From positions 5,704,001-5,768,000 of the forward strand of contig NZ_CP108095.1 in assembly GCF_036194065.1 (NCBI RefSeq): a DNA stretch of 64,000 nt, read 5' to 3'. The number at the start of each line of letters is the position of its first letter. Position 1 is the stretch's first letter. Positions 27,258-35,932 of this stretch are shown here, piece by piece. The notes under the pieces are model-generated. The model was not told where the DNA came from and made no database searches. It saw nothing but the letters and a program-made list of their open reading frames with translations. This DNA is from Streptomyces sp. NBC_00239. GTDB lineage: Bacteria > Actinomycetota > Actinomycetes > Streptomycetales > Streptomycetaceae. Position numbers and translations under genes: made by a program.

Positions 27258-27803
27258 TCAGCTGCCGTCGAGCGCCCGCAGCACGTCGAGCCGCTTCTCC
27301 AGCAGGATCACCCCGTACACCCGGCCGTCCCTGCCCACCTTGTTCGGGAACTCGCCGACCACCCGGTACCCGGCGTCCCGGTAGTACGCCAGCAGGTGCG
27401 GATTGTTCGACTGGCAGTCCAGCCGGGCCCGTTCCCGCCGGGTCCGCGCGATCCGCCGCTCGGCGTGCTCCAGCAGCCGCCGGCCGGCCCCGGCGGGCGC
27501 CGACTCCCGGTCCACCATCAGCCGGTGCACATAGCCCGCCACCGGCGGCTGCACCCCCCAGGCCTCCTCGTCGGACCACCACAGCTCGTACGCGCCGCAC
27601 ACCCGCCCGTCCTCGTCGCGGGCCAGCCACACCTCGCCGTCGCGCATCCGCTCCCGGAAGTGTGCCGTGTCCTTCTCCCCGGGCTTCCACTGCTGGATCC
27701 CGTTCGTCCGCATCCACCGCGCGGCCTCGTCGTACAGCCGGACCAGGACGTGCGCGTCCTTCTCCTCCGCCTGCCGGAACACCATTCCGTCGTCAATGAT
27801 CAC
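27258..27803 (-). CDS. GNAT-family N-acetyltransferase
   Basis: The 181-residue GNAT protein shows the core fold: an N-terminal strand (MVFRQAEEKDAHVLVRLYDEA), a central strand with GYVHRLMVDRESAPAGAGRRLLEHAE (the acetyl-CoA pyrophosphate loop is the AGAGRR part, about 107-112) and the C-terminal YYRDAGYRVVGEF. It transfers an acetyl group from acetyl-CoA to an unknown amine. The start is uncertain: GTG 27803 is reported, and ATG 27785 is six codons later. It is downstream of and co-directional with the TetR gene, 37 bases away. Confidence 0.8.
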   Translation of the reverse strand: MIIDDGMVFRQAEEKDAHVLVRLYDEAARWMRTNGIQQWKPGEKDTAHFRERMRDGEVWLARDEDGRVCGAYELWWSDEEAWGVQPPVAGYVHRLMVDRESAPAGAGRRLLEHAERRIARTRRERARLDCQSNNPHLLAYYRDAGYRVVGEFPNKVGRDGRVYGVILLEKRLDVLRALDGS

Positions 27804-27840
27804 GACGCGAATTATCGCCTTGCCGAAGGCACGTGCCCGG

Positions 27841-28731
27841 TCACCGGGGCGGCGGCACCCGCCCACCCGCCCCGCCGGACCCGCCCGGCCCCGCGTCGGC
27901 GGACACGTCAGCAGGGTCCGGGCCCGTGGCCGGAGCCGGGGTGGAGACCAGGGACGAGTCTGTGGCTGTGGCTGTGGCTGTGGCCATGGCCGTGGCCGTG
28001 GCCGGGTCCGGGTCGGTGGCCGGGTCGGAAGCCGTGGCCGGGTCGGGGACCAGCGCGACCAGCCGCCCCACCAGGTCCCCGAACGGCCCGTCAGCCGGCT
28101 CGGCGGCCAGCATCCGCCCCACCAGCGCGCCCATCTCCGCGTCGTACGCCGCGCTCACCGCCATCAGCGCCGCGAAGTCGTGCACCAGCTGCAACTCCAG
28201 CTCCGCGCGCGGGATCCGCCGCCCGTCCAGCCAGATCAGCGCGGTCGACTCGGCCAGCGAGACCCACGACCGCACCACCAGCTCCAGGCGCGCCACGGGC
28301 CGCGTCACCTCCAGGTGCGCGAGGATCTGCTCGTACGCGGCCTGCCGCACCTCGTCGATCATCGCGTTCGCCCGGCTGCTCCCGGCCGCCGGGCCGCCCC
28401 GCAGCAGCGCGGAGAACCCGGGCCCGTGCTCCTCGACGAACTCGAAGTAGCGCCCCATCACCCGCAACAGCCGCGCCCCGAGCGGCCCCACGCGGGGCTC
28501 GTCGAACCTCCCGGCCAGATCGTCGGCGGCCCGCCGCAGCGCGGCCTCGTACAGGCTCAGCTTGCCCGGGAAGTAGTGGTACACGAGCGGCCGCGAGATC
28601 CCGGCGGCGGCCGCGATCTCGTCGATCGAGACCTCGTCGGGGGACCGGTGGCTGAACAACTCCAGCGCGACACCGATCAGCTGCTGCCGCCGCTCCTCGA
28701 CACCCATCCTGCGCCGCACATTGGTTGTCAT
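27841..28731 (-). CDS. TetR-family regulator with a repetitive Ala/Thr/Pro tail
   Basis: The 296-residue regulator has the TetR DNA-binding domain at about 10-60 (LELFSHRSPDEVSIDEIAAAAGISRPLVYHYFPGK, helix-turn-helix at 37-56). A ligand-binding helical domain extends to about 220. The remaining 70-odd residues are low-complexity (DPATASDPATDPDP, then alternating Ala-Thr), encoded by a hexanucleotide repeat at 27960-28020. The tail is unusual for the family and probably disordered. The protein lies beyond the reductase/di-iron hydrolase operon on the same strand and is its best candidate regulator, though no operator was identified. Confidence 0.82.
   Translation of the reverse strand: MTTNVRRRMGVEERRQQLIGVALELFSHRSPDEVSIDEIAAAAGISRPLVYHYFPGKLSLYEAALRRAADDLAGRFDEPRVGPLGARLLRVMGRYFEFVEEHGPGFSALLRGGPAAGSSRANAMIDEVRQAAYEQILAHLEVTRPVARLELVVRSWVSLAESTALIWLDGRRIPRAELELQLVHDFAALMAVSAAYDAEMGALVGRMLAAEPADGPFGDLVGRLVALVPDPATASDPATDPDPATATAMATATATATDSSLVSTPAPATGPDPADVSADAGPGGSGGAGGRVPPPR
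27960..28020 (-). repeat. coding GTGGCT/GTGGCC hexanucleotide repeat
   Basis: About nine near-identical hexamers (GTGGCT, later GTGGCC with one CATGGCC variant) run through the 3' part of the TetR gene. On the minus strand they encode alternating Ala-Thr. Because the unit is six bases, copy-number change keeps the frame and only alters tail length. Confidence 0.85.
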
Positions 28732-28976
28732 ATGAACCACCCTACCGACCACCGGATTCGCTGCGTATCACCCAGCACCCCGAATCCGCTTGTCCCCGCC
28801 CGGCCTCGCCGCATACCGTCACGTGATCGAATTTCCGGGGGCCGGGGAGCCCCCGCTCCAGGGGCGGGTTGATGACTGCACAACACCACCGAACATTCCG
28901 CTTCGCCACCGCGGCCGGGCCGACGGTCGGCTCCGACGGCCCGTGGTCCGACTGCGTCGTGGCGCCGTAGGCCCCG

Positions 28977-30053
28977 TTACAGGTCCAGGGTCAGGTGGTC
29001 GCCTTCGGCTCGGGAGACGCACAGGAGCATGGAGGTCCGGCGTTCGTCGTCGGTGAGGAGGTCGTCGCGGTGGTCGACCTCGCCGGCGAGGACGCGGTGG
29101 CGGCAGGTGCCGCAGAAGCCCTGTTGGCAGGAGTACGGGGTGTCGGGGAGGACGCGGCGGACCGCGGCGAGGGTGGTTTCCGTGGGGGAGACCTCCACCG
29201 TCGTGGCCGAGCGGCGCAGTTCCACCGTGAAGGGGGCCGCGGCAGCCGAGGGGGCGGCGGGGGTGAAGCGTTCCAGGTGGAGCGCGGTCCCCTCGGGGAC
29301 GGCGGCGCGGACCGCGGCCATCAGGGGCTCCGGGCCGCAGCAGTAGACCGCCGTGTCCGTGCCGAGCGACCCGAGCCAGGACAGGTCGGGCAGGCCCGTC
29401 TCGTCCTGCGCGTGGACCGAGACGCGGTCGCCGTACCCGGCCAGCTCCGGCAGGAACGGCATGGTGGCGCGGCTGCGGCCGCCGTAGACCAGGGTCCACT
29501 CGTCCCGCGGACCCATGGCGCGGACCATCGGGAGGAGCGGGGTGATGCCGATGCCGCCCGCGACGAACACGTACCGCGGGGACGCCGCGAGCGGGAAGCG
29601 GTTGCGGGGCGGCCGCAGGTCCACCTCGGTGCCCTCGACCAGGGTGTCGTGGACCTCGCGGGAGCCGCCGCGGCCGTCCTCGATGCGGCGGACGGCGATC
29701 TCGTACACGCCCGCCTCGAACGGGTCGCCGCACAGCGAGTACTGGCGGACCAGCCCGGACGGCAGCACCACGTCCACGTGCGAGCCCAGGGTCCAAGGCG
29801 GCAGCGGGTCGGCGGCGCCGGCGGCGGTCAGGCGCAGCCGGACCACGCCCTGGGCCGGTTCGGTCCGGGCGAGGACCCGGGCGCGTACCGAGCGGCGCGG
29901 GGAGTAGCCCGAGACGGGTGTGTCGAGGGCCGGCAGCGGCCACAGCGGGGAGCGCCGGATCCGGGTGCGCAGGGCCCGCCGGGTCAGCCAGGCGGCGCCC
30001 GCGACCGCGGCCAGCGCCACGGTCCGGGACGGGAGGGCGTTCGGTCCGGGCAT
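28977..30053 (-). CDS. ferredoxin reductase-type oxidoreductase with C-terminal 2Fe-2S domain
   Basis: This 358-residue phthalate-dioxygenase-reductase/VanB-like protein has an N-terminal hydrophobic stretch (about 8-24). The flavin domain follows (RQYSLCGDP near 107) and then the NAD(P)H domain (FVAGGIGITPLLPMVRAM near 165; YCCGPEPLM near 235). The plant-type 2Fe-2S domain carries CQQGFCGTCRHRVLAG near 308 plus a distal Cys in LLCVSRA. It passes electrons from NAD(P)H to a partner oxygenase. Its ATG overlaps the stop of the upstream di-iron-type hydrolase (ATGA), so that protein is the likely electron acceptor. Confidence 0.88.
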   Translation of the reverse strand: MPGPNALPSRTVALAAVAGAAWLTRRALRTRIRRSPLWPLPALDTPVSGYSPRRSVRARVLARTEPAQGVVRLRLTAAGAADPLPPWTLGSHVDVVLPSGLVRQYSLCGDPFEAGVYEIAVRRIEDGRGGSREVHDTLVEGTEVDLRPPRNRFPLAASPRYVFVAGGIGITPLLPMVRAMGPRDEWTLVYGGRSRATMPFLPELAGYGDRVSVHAQDETGLPDLSWLGSLGTDTAVYCCGPEPLMAAVRAAVPEGTALHLERFTPAAPSAAAAPFTVELRRSATTVEVSPTETTLAAVRRVLPDTPYSCQQGFCGTCRHRVLAGEVDHRDDLLTDDERRTSMLLCVSRAEGDHLTLDL

Positions 30054-30940
30054 CAGTGCGCGCCCCCGTTCGCGCCGGGGGAGGCCGCCAGATAGGCCGC
30101 GGCCTGGGCCGTCGACCCCTCCTGGGAGGGGTGGTAGGCGCGCGACAGGTAGCGGGGGATCGAGCGCAGCATGGCGGGGGTGGAGGGCAGGACGCCCTGC
30201 TTGCCCGCCCGGTAGAACTGGCCGAAGGAGGCCCGGCCTTCGGTGAGGGTCGGGTCGTTCTCCAGGAAGAAGCGGGCGCCCCGCTGCCACAGGAAGACCA
30301 GCGCGCCGAAGGCGGTCGCCCAGGTGCGGGCCCGCCGCCGGTAGCTGCCGTCGACGTGCATGAACAGCTCGAAGGCCACCGAGCGGTGCTCGACCTCCTC
30401 GGCGCCGTGCCAGCGCAGCAGGTCCAGCATCACCGGGTCGGCGCCGCGCCGGTCCAGTTCCGTCGCGTTCAGCACCCAGTTGCCCAGGAAGGCCGTGTAG
30501 TGCTCGATCGCCGCGATCATCGCGACCCGCTCCATGAGCCACCACCGGCGGGCCTTGCCGGGCGGCAGCGTGCGGTCCCCGAGCAGCTTCTCGAACAGCC
30601 AGTCCACCTGGGCGGTGTACGGGGTCGGGTCCAGGCCCTGGCGGCGCAGGTGCGGCAGTACGTCGTCGTGCGCGGCGGCGTGCATCGCCTCCTGCCCGAT
30701 GAAGCCGATCACGTCCTCGCGCAGCCGGTCGTCCGTGATGTACGGCAGCACCTGCTTGTAGACGTGGACGAACCACCGCTCGCCCGCGGGCAGCAGGAGG
30801 TGCAGCACGTTGATGGTGTGGGTCGCGAACGGGTCGCCGGGGAGCCAGTGCAGGGGCGTCCCGTCCCACTCGAAGGACACCTTGCGGGCCTTGAGGTCTA
30901 TGTGCTCGGACGCCACCGGGGCAGGCTGCGTATTAGACAT
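30053..30940 (-). CDS. COG3687-type predicted metal-dependent hydrolase (di-iron fold)
   Basis: The 295-residue protein belongs to the predicted metal-dependent hydrolase family (PF10118). Its metal ligands are visible in ferritin-like helices: GQEAMHAAAHDD (about 83-94), AIEHYTAF (about 140) and GAEEVEHRSVAF (about 175). This arrangement of Glu and Glu-x-x-His resembles di-iron oxygenases more than hydrolases. The downstream, translationally coupled gene is a flavin/2Fe-2S reductase, which supports an oxygenase-like reaction. The substrate is unknown. ATG 30940 was chosen over an upstream in-frame start because the domain begins soon after. Confidence 0.82.
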   Translation of the reverse strand: MSNTQPAPVASEHIDLKARKVSFEWDGTPLHWLPGDPFATHTINVLHLLLPAGERWFVHVYKQVLPYITDDRLREDVIGFIGQEAMHAAAHDDVLPHLRRQGLDPTPYTAQVDWLFEKLLGDRTLPPGKARRWWLMERVAMIAAIEHYTAFLGNWVLNATELDRRGADPVMLDLLRWHGAEEVEHRSVAFELFMHVDGSYRRRARTWATAFGALVFLWQRGARFFLENDPTLTEGRASFGQFYRAGKQGVLPSTPAMLRSIPRYLSRAYHPSQEGSTAQAAAYLAASPGANGGAH

Positions 30941-31136
30941 GGCGTCAATGTACTGAGGGGTACGCCCCGGCAACACCCCCCGCGCACCCACTTCTCGCGG
31001 CACGGGCCATGACATCTTCCCGCAGGCCCGGCCGAGACCCTGCTCGCGCCCCGCCGCGGGCCCCGTCGGGGTCGCTGCTCCCGCCCGCCCCGCCGCGGGC
31101 CCCGTCGGGGTCGCCGCTCCCGCCCCGCCCCGGGCG

Positions 31137-33086
31137 CTACTTCAGCACGCCCGCCGAAGTCCCGTCCCGCAGCCGGCCCGTCAGTTCCGCCCGGGCCCCC
31201 GCCTTCGCCGGCAGGGCCAGCAGGCTGCCCGACGCCGTGCCGGTCACCCCGCCGGTCGCCGACAGCGACGCGAACTGCTCGCTGCCCGCGGCCAGTACGT
31301 ACCAGTGCCCGGCCCGCGACTTCCACAGCACGCCCGCCAGCACCCGCGACTCGCGCACCCCGCAGGCCGCCGAGCCCTCGGCCCGCGCGGCCGGCGCGCC
31401 CGTCCGCGCGCCAGGCGCGTGGAACTGCGCCAGCACCCGGTCGGCCGTGCCCCGCCAGGTCTCGGCCCGGGTGCACACCCAGTGCGCGGTGCCGTCGGAC
31501 TCGGGCAGCTCCTGCTGCGCGTACGGCCAGGAGTTGACCGAGCGGATCCCGTGCGAGCGGACCGTCGGCAGCAGGCACGCGGTGTGCGACCAGTGCTCCA
31601 GGTCCACCGCGCCCGCCACCTCGTGCGGCGCCCCGGGCGGCCCGGAGGTCAGCCGGGCCGGGGTCAGCTCACCCAGGTCGGTGATCAGTCGTACGGAGTT
31701 CTGCGTGGTCAGGGCCAGCGCGTTCCACTCCTTGCAGGAGGTCGTCACGGCGGGCGCGGCCACCGGGGCGGTGGCGCCCTCGGCCGAGACGGTCAGGGGC
31801 ACGGAGGGGGCACCCGGGCGCAGCAGGTCCCGGACGGCCACCCCGCGCACCCAGGGCGCCGTCAGGTAGCGGACGTTGCCGTCGACCCGGCTGAGCACCA
31901 GCGCGTTCGCGGTGTCGGCCGCGGCCCCGTCGGTCCGGGCGAAGTCGAGGGCCGCGGCGGCCGTGGAGCCGAGCGGCTCGGCGTACCGGACGACGCGCAG
32001 CCCGTCGTACAGCAGCACCACGACCGCCTGGTCCACCTCGCCCGCGTACAGCAGCTGCGAGGGGCCCATCGGCGGTCCCGACGGGGTGCCGGGGGTGGCC
32101 GACACCTGTACGGATGAGCCGGGGCGCGCCCAGACGGCCAGGGCCCGCCGCAGCAGGTCCCGGTCGCCGGTCCGGCCGCCGCGGGCCGGCCACACCGAGA
32201 AGTCGGTACGGGAGGACGTGCGCCAGGCGGCGGGCCCGACCAGGGTCAGCCGGGCGGGGTCCAGGGCCTGCTCGGCGGCGGTGTTCTGCGCGTACACCGG
32301 CGCCGCGGCGCCGCGCGCGCCCCAGCCGCCGCCCGGCAGGCCCACCAGCGCCCCGCACACGAGGGCGGCCGCCACGGCCGCGCCGGCGGCCTTCAGGTGG
32401 GCCCGCCTGCGCATCAGATCGGTGGGCCGGGCCTGCAGGACGCACGGGTCGAACTCGGGGGAGTCCAGCAGCCCGGCCTGCGCGAGCGCGGCCGGCGGGG
32501 TCTCGGCGAGGGCCGCGGCCGGGTCGGCGACCCCGGCCTCGGCCAGCACCCGCAGGGTCTCCGCCTCCGGCAGCCCTTCGAGGGACCGCAGCACGAGCGC
32601 GGCCCGCCCCGGGCCGGTCAGCGCGGACAGCCGCTGGTCCAGGGCGAGTTCTTCGGCGCCGCCGGACCGGGGGAACAGTCGCAGGCCCCAGACCTGCGGG
32701 AGCAGCGGAGGCAGCTGGGCGCGGCGGGGCCAGGCCCGGAAGGTCAGCGGGAGCCCGGCCTCCAGCGCGGACCGCAGCACCCGCAGGCGTACGTACGCGT
32801 ACCCGCGGTCGGGTCGGTCCGGGGTGCCCCTGCCCTGGCGGGGGGCGGGTACGGTCCCGGCGGCCGGGGCCGGCGCGCCCCGACCGGGCGGCAGGGCGCG
32901 CTGGGCGAGCGCGTGCGCGGTGAGCACCCGCCGGTTCCGGCCGAGGGCCGGGGGCAGTACCAGATAGCCGATCCGCACCAGCCGCGTGTAGTGCTCGACG
33001 ATGGCGGCCTCGGCGCGCTCCACGTCGACGAGGTCGGGGTCGGGAGCGGTGGGGGCGGGGCGGGTGGCGGCATCCGGGACGGTCAC
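31137..33086 (-). CDS. membrane protein with sigma factor-like N-terminus and extracytoplasmic domain, function unknown
   Basis: The 649-residue protein is not assigned to a named family here. Residues about 20-65 (AIVEHYTRLVRIGYLVLPP) and about 150-190 (RLSALTGPGRAALVLRSLEG) look like degenerate sigma-70 regions 2 and 4. In that reading, a classical region-4 helix-turn-helix is poorly conserved. One transmembrane helix lies at about 231-251. The C-terminal 390 residues are presumably outside the cell and contain paired cysteines (TTSCKEWNALALTTQ, HTACLLPT, HWVCTRAE, SAACGVRE). The GTG at 33086 starts the frame. It stands alone, with no anti-sigma gene beside it. Confidence 0.7.
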   Translation of the reverse strand: MTVPDAATRPAPTAPDPDLVDVERAEAAIVEHYTRLVRIGYLVLPPALGRNRRVLTAHALAQRALPPGRGAPAPAAGTVPAPRQGRGTPDRPDRGYAYVRLRVLRSALEAGLPLTFRAWPRRAQLPPLLPQVWGLRLFPRSGGAEELALDQRLSALTGPGRAALVLRSLEGLPEAETLRVLAEAGVADPAAALAETPPAALAQAGLLDSPEFDPCVLQARPTDLMRRRAHLKAAGAAVAAALVCGALVGLPGGGWGARGAAAPVYAQNTAAEQALDPARLTLVGPAAWRTSSRTDFSVWPARGGRTGDRDLLRRALAVWARPGSSVQVSATPGTPSGPPMGPSQLLYAGEVDQAVVVLLYDGLRVVRYAEPLGSTAAAALDFARTDGAAADTANALVLSRVDGNVRYLTAPWVRGVAVRDLLRPGAPSVPLTVSAEGATAPVAAPAVTTSCKEWNALALTTQNSVRLITDLGELTPARLTSGPPGAPHEVAGAVDLEHWSHTACLLPTVRSHGIRSVNSWPYAQQELPESDGTAHWVCTRAETWRGTADRVLAQFHAPGARTGAPAARAEGSAACGVRESRVLAGVLWKSRAGHWYVLAAGSEQFASLSATGGVTGTASGSLLALPAKAGARAELTGRLRDGTSAGVLK

Positions 33087-33159
33087 GTTCAGCAGAACGA
33101 GCGATTCGTCAGATGGTCACCGGCCCGCCCCGCGGCGGACCCCGCCGACCTCCGAGGGG

Positions 33160-33330
33160 CGACCTCCAGCCTCGCCGGCTGCCCGGGCGGCGCACCGTGC
33201 CGTGGCGGCGACCTCCAGCCTCGCCGGCGTTTGAGGCGCGGGTCCGGGCGGAGCCCGGTGCCCGGCGGAGCCGGGTTGCTTGGGGCTCCGCCCCAAACCC
33301 CGCGCCTCAAACGCCGGCGAGGCGGGGAAT
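33160..33330. repeat. dispersed inverted repeat (copy E)
   Basis: This is a full copy in the gap between the sigma-like membrane gene and the tyrosine phosphatase gene. The left arm CAGCCTCGCCGGCGTTTGAG begins near 33212, internal hairpins lie at 33240-33296 and the right arm CGCCTCAAACGCCGGCGAGG is at 33302-33321. A partial left arm precedes it at about 33165. Confidence 0.85.
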
Positions 33331-33376
33331 GCCCGGCGCACTGACGAGGCGGTGGCGGGTCCCGACCGGGTTCGGG

Positions 33377-34171
33377 CTAGGGGGTCAGGCGGAGGCGGAT
33401 CGATTCCACGGTTTCGTCCGGGACGCCCAGGCCCTCGCGGACGTACTTCTCCATGGAGCCGTAGCGGGTCGCGACCTCGTCGAGCGCGGCCTCCAGATAC
33501 GACGGCACGACCCCGATGAGCGCGAGGGCGATGTCGGGGTCGCCCCCCGACGCCGTGAACCCCTCGATCAGCGGCGCGAACGCCTGCCGGACCGCCGGGT
33601 TGACGGACAGGTACTCCGCCATCACCGTCTCCTCGTCCGCGCCGAGCAGGGAAAGGATCACCGTCGCCCCCCAGCCCGTCCGGTCCTTGCCCGCCGTGCA
33701 GTGGAAGAGCAGCGGCCCGGCGTCCGGCGCGGCCAGCTCGGTGAGCAGCGTCCTGTACGCGGCCTGCCCGGACGAGGAGCTGACGAAGGAACGATACGTC
33801 TGCGCGAACAGCGCCTCGGCCTTCCCGCCGCCCAGCTGCCGCTCGGCCACGGCCGGGTCGCTCAGGATGTGCTTGAGCTGCGCCGCGGCCGGCATCTCGC
33901 CCGAGCTGACCTTGTCGGCCAGCACGTTCGCCACGACGAGCACGGCACCCTCGGGCACCCGGTCCGGGTGGTCGTCGCGCTCCGCGTCCGTACGGAAGTC
34001 GATGACCGTGCGCAGGCCGAGCGAGGCCACGGCCGGGTCGGCGGCCGGGTCCATGCGGTCGAGCTGGCCGGAGCGCAGCACCAGGCCGGAGCGTACGGTG
34101 CGGCCGCCGGGCAGCGGGGTGCCGCCGAGGTCGCGGAGGTTGGCGACGGTGGTGGACGGGGTGGCGGTCAT
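33377..34171 (-). CDS. tyrosine-protein phosphatase (PF13350 type)
   Basis: The 264-residue dual-specificity-like phosphatase has the active-site loop HCTAGKDRTGWG (about 155-166), giving the catalytic Cys and Arg. It also has the N-terminal NLRDLGG and DFRTDAERDDHPDR segments typical of this family. It removes phosphate from tyrosine or lipid head groups in the cytoplasm; no signal peptide is seen. The ATG at 34171 is the family-typical start, a few residues before ANLRDLGG. The gene stands alone. Confidence 0.9.
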   Translation of the reverse strand: MTATPSTTVANLRDLGGTPLPGGRTVRSGLVLRSGQLDRMDPAADPAVASLGLRTVIDFRTDAERDDHPDRVPEGAVLVVANVLADKVSSGEMPAAAQLKHILSDPAVAERQLGGGKAEALFAQTYRSFVSSSSGQAAYRTLLTELAAPDAGPLLFHCTAGKDRTGWGATVILSLLGADEETVMAEYLSVNPAVRQAFAPLIEGFTASGGDPDIALALIGVVPSYLEAALDEVATRYGSMEKYVREGLGVPDETVESIRLRLTP

Positions 34172-34303
34172 GGTGGCGGCTCCAGGCTCCGGCGGCGGGA
34201 CGGATCTTCGGGTGCACCCGCGCGTTCGAGGTGCCCCGGTCTTCAGTTGTTCAGCTGTTCAGGTCGTCAGGTCTTCAGGTGTGCCCATATGCGGATTTAA
34301 GTC

Positions 34304-34867
34304 TTATCCGCCTCTATGGGCACGGTAGTCGACGGTCAGCGACAGCCCCACTCCCAGGGCCAGCGCGGCGAGGTGCCCCACGTCGGTGAAGGTCCGGCCG
34401 CGAGCCGCCACCGGGGCGGCCGCCACCGCGAGCAGCCCCGCCCGCGCCGTGTTCCGCACGGCCCCGCGCGGCAGCGCCGAGGTCAGGGCGCCGAGCACCG
34501 CGTTGAAGCCGTAGCTGGTGCCCACGTCCACCGCCCGGCGGGTCGCGGCCCCGGCCCGCCCCATCCGCAGCCCGCCGTACACCAGCAGGGTCGCGCCGGC
34601 GTGCCCGAGCAGGAACACCCCGGCCGCCCACCAGGCGCCGTACGTGTACTCGGCGTACCCGAGCACCGCCAGCAGGAGCAGCGCGTACGGCAGCGGCATC
34701 GGTTCCTCGACCACGAACGCGCTGCTGAGGAGGGTGTCCCAGCGGCCCGCGGCCAGGTTGTCGGCATTCGTCGAGCAGCGGCGCAGGACGCGTATCCGCT
34801 CGGCCGGATCCAGCCGCTCCAGCGCGTACGCGCCGAGCTGCACGCCGGCCGCGTACGCGGGGCTCAT
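34304..34867 (-). CDS. rhomboid-fold membrane protein, probably inactive protease
   Basis: The 187-residue product has about five membrane helices with rhomboid-like features: NADNLAAGRWDTLLSSAFVVEE near 32, FLLGHAGATLLVYG near 88, GTSYGFNAVLGAL near 117 and TDVGHLAALALG near 160. The serine lies in GTSYG rather than the active GxSG. Proteolysis is therefore uncertain, although the last-helix His is present. The start is ambiguous between ATG 34867, GTG 34870 (AGGTG nine bases upstream) and GTG 34900. The gene is divergent from the His/Met-rich membrane protein gene. Confidence 0.7.
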   Translation of the reverse strand: MSPAYAAGVQLGAYALERLDPAERIRVLRRCSTNADNLAAGRWDTLLSSAFVVEEPMPLPYALLLLAVLGYAEYTYGAWWAAGVFLLGHAGATLLVYGGLRMGRAGAATRRAVDVGTSYGFNAVLGALTSALPRGAVRNTARAGLLAVAAAPVAARGRTFTDVGHLAALALGVGLSLTVDYRAHRGG

Positions 34868-34962
34868 CACCAGGGGTATCACCTGATCATGATCCGGCAC
34901 GGCGGCGGCGGGCGCTCCACCGGTACCCACCTGTTTCCGGACGCCCCGGGAGGTGCGAACAT

Positions 34963-35871
34963 GTGCGGACCATGACAGGAGCCCGGCCGCCGATGCGCGC
35001 CACGCGGGCCGCGATGTTCGCGGCGGTGTGCGTGGCCTTGGCCGCTGTGGGGCATTCGTACATGTCTGGCCACGACCTTCCGTTCGGGGTACTTCTGGCC
35101 GCCTTCGGGGTGATTGTCGTCCTCGGTTGGCCGGCCACCGGGCGCCGCCGCGGACCCCTCGCCATCGGCGGCGGACTGCTCGCCGCACAGGGCGCCCTGC
35201 ACCTGCTCTTCGCCCGTACGGAGTCCGCCGGCGCGGCCGCGGCCGTGTACGGCCCGCAGCACGGGACGCGCGCGATGGACGGGGTGCACGCCATGCGGGG
35301 GATGCACTCCGCGCACGGCATGCATCCCATGGCGGACCCGCGCGGCCTGCCGGTGGACGGCGCCGGCGCGGCGGCCCCGGCCGGCCGGATGGCGGGCGAC
35401 ACGGCCGGCGACACGGCCGCCGCGGTCAGCGCTGCGATCGGCGGCGGGATGCCCGACGGTGCGGCCGGCGCGATGACCGGCGACCTGGCCGGCGCGACGG
35501 CGGGCGGGCTCGCGGAGGCGGCCGGCACCATGGCGGGCATGGCCGGCCACGGCACCCTCGGGATGCTCGCGGCCCACGCGGTCGCCGCCCTGTTCTGCGC
35601 GTTCTGGCTGGCCTGGGGCGAGAGCGCGGTGTTCCGGCTGGCCCGGGCACTGCGTGCGCTCGGTGTGCTGGCCGCCCGGCCGCTGCTGCGCGCCCTCGTC
35701 CTCGTCCGGGCCGCCGTGCCCGCGCCGGCCGGGCCCGCCCGGCGCCCCCGTACGCTCCCGCGGCCGCGCCGGCTGCGCGGAGCCGTGCCCGCCCACGCCC
35801 TGGTCCGGCGCGGGCCCCCGGCCCCGTGGGCTTTCCGCACCACGGCCCCCGGCCGTCCTGCCTGCGCCTGA
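34963..35871 (+). CDS. His/Met-rich integral membrane protein, unknown function
   Basis: The 302-residue protein starts at GTG 34963, chosen because GGGAGG lies nine bases upstream. Three or four hydrophobic helices are seen (about 18-32, 41-56, 66-82 and 198-216). Between them is a loop rich in Met, His, Ala and Gly, including RAMDGVHAMRGMHSAHGMH (about 105-123). The C-terminus is basic and Pro/Arg-rich. Methionine-histidine loops of this kind commonly bind copper. It is 61 bases upstream of a PepSY protein gene with its own His-rich loop, so a joint metal-related role is inferred. Confidence 0.65.
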   Translation: MRTMTGARPPMRATRAAMFAAVCVALAAVGHSYMSGHDLPFGVLLAAFGVIVVLGWPATGRRRGPLAIGGGLLAAQGALHLLFARTESAGAAAAVYGPQHGTRAMDGVHAMRGMHSAHGMHPMADPRGLPVDGAGAAAPAGRMAGDTAGDTAAAVSAAIGGGMPDGAAGAMTGDLAGATAGGLAEAAGTMAGMAGHGTLGMLAAHAVAALFCAFWLAWGESAVFRLARALRALGVLAARPLLRALVLVRAAVPAPAGPARRPRTLPRPRRLRGAVPAHALVRRGPPAPWAFRTTAPGRPACA

Positions 35872-35932
35872 CGGCGAACGGGCGTGACCTGGGGCCGCCT
35901 TCCCCATGTCTTCGCCCACAGCTAGGACCACC

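Noticed and set aside
32114..32923. Plus-strand frame opposite the sigma-like membrane gene
   Set aside because: It is an Arg/Pro/Gly-rich shadow without start signal or domain.
34172..34303. Tandem GTTCAG/GTCTTCAG repeats upstream of the tyrosine phosphatase
   Set aside because: The stretch is short and imperfect with no palindromic order. It was noted only as low-complexity DNA.
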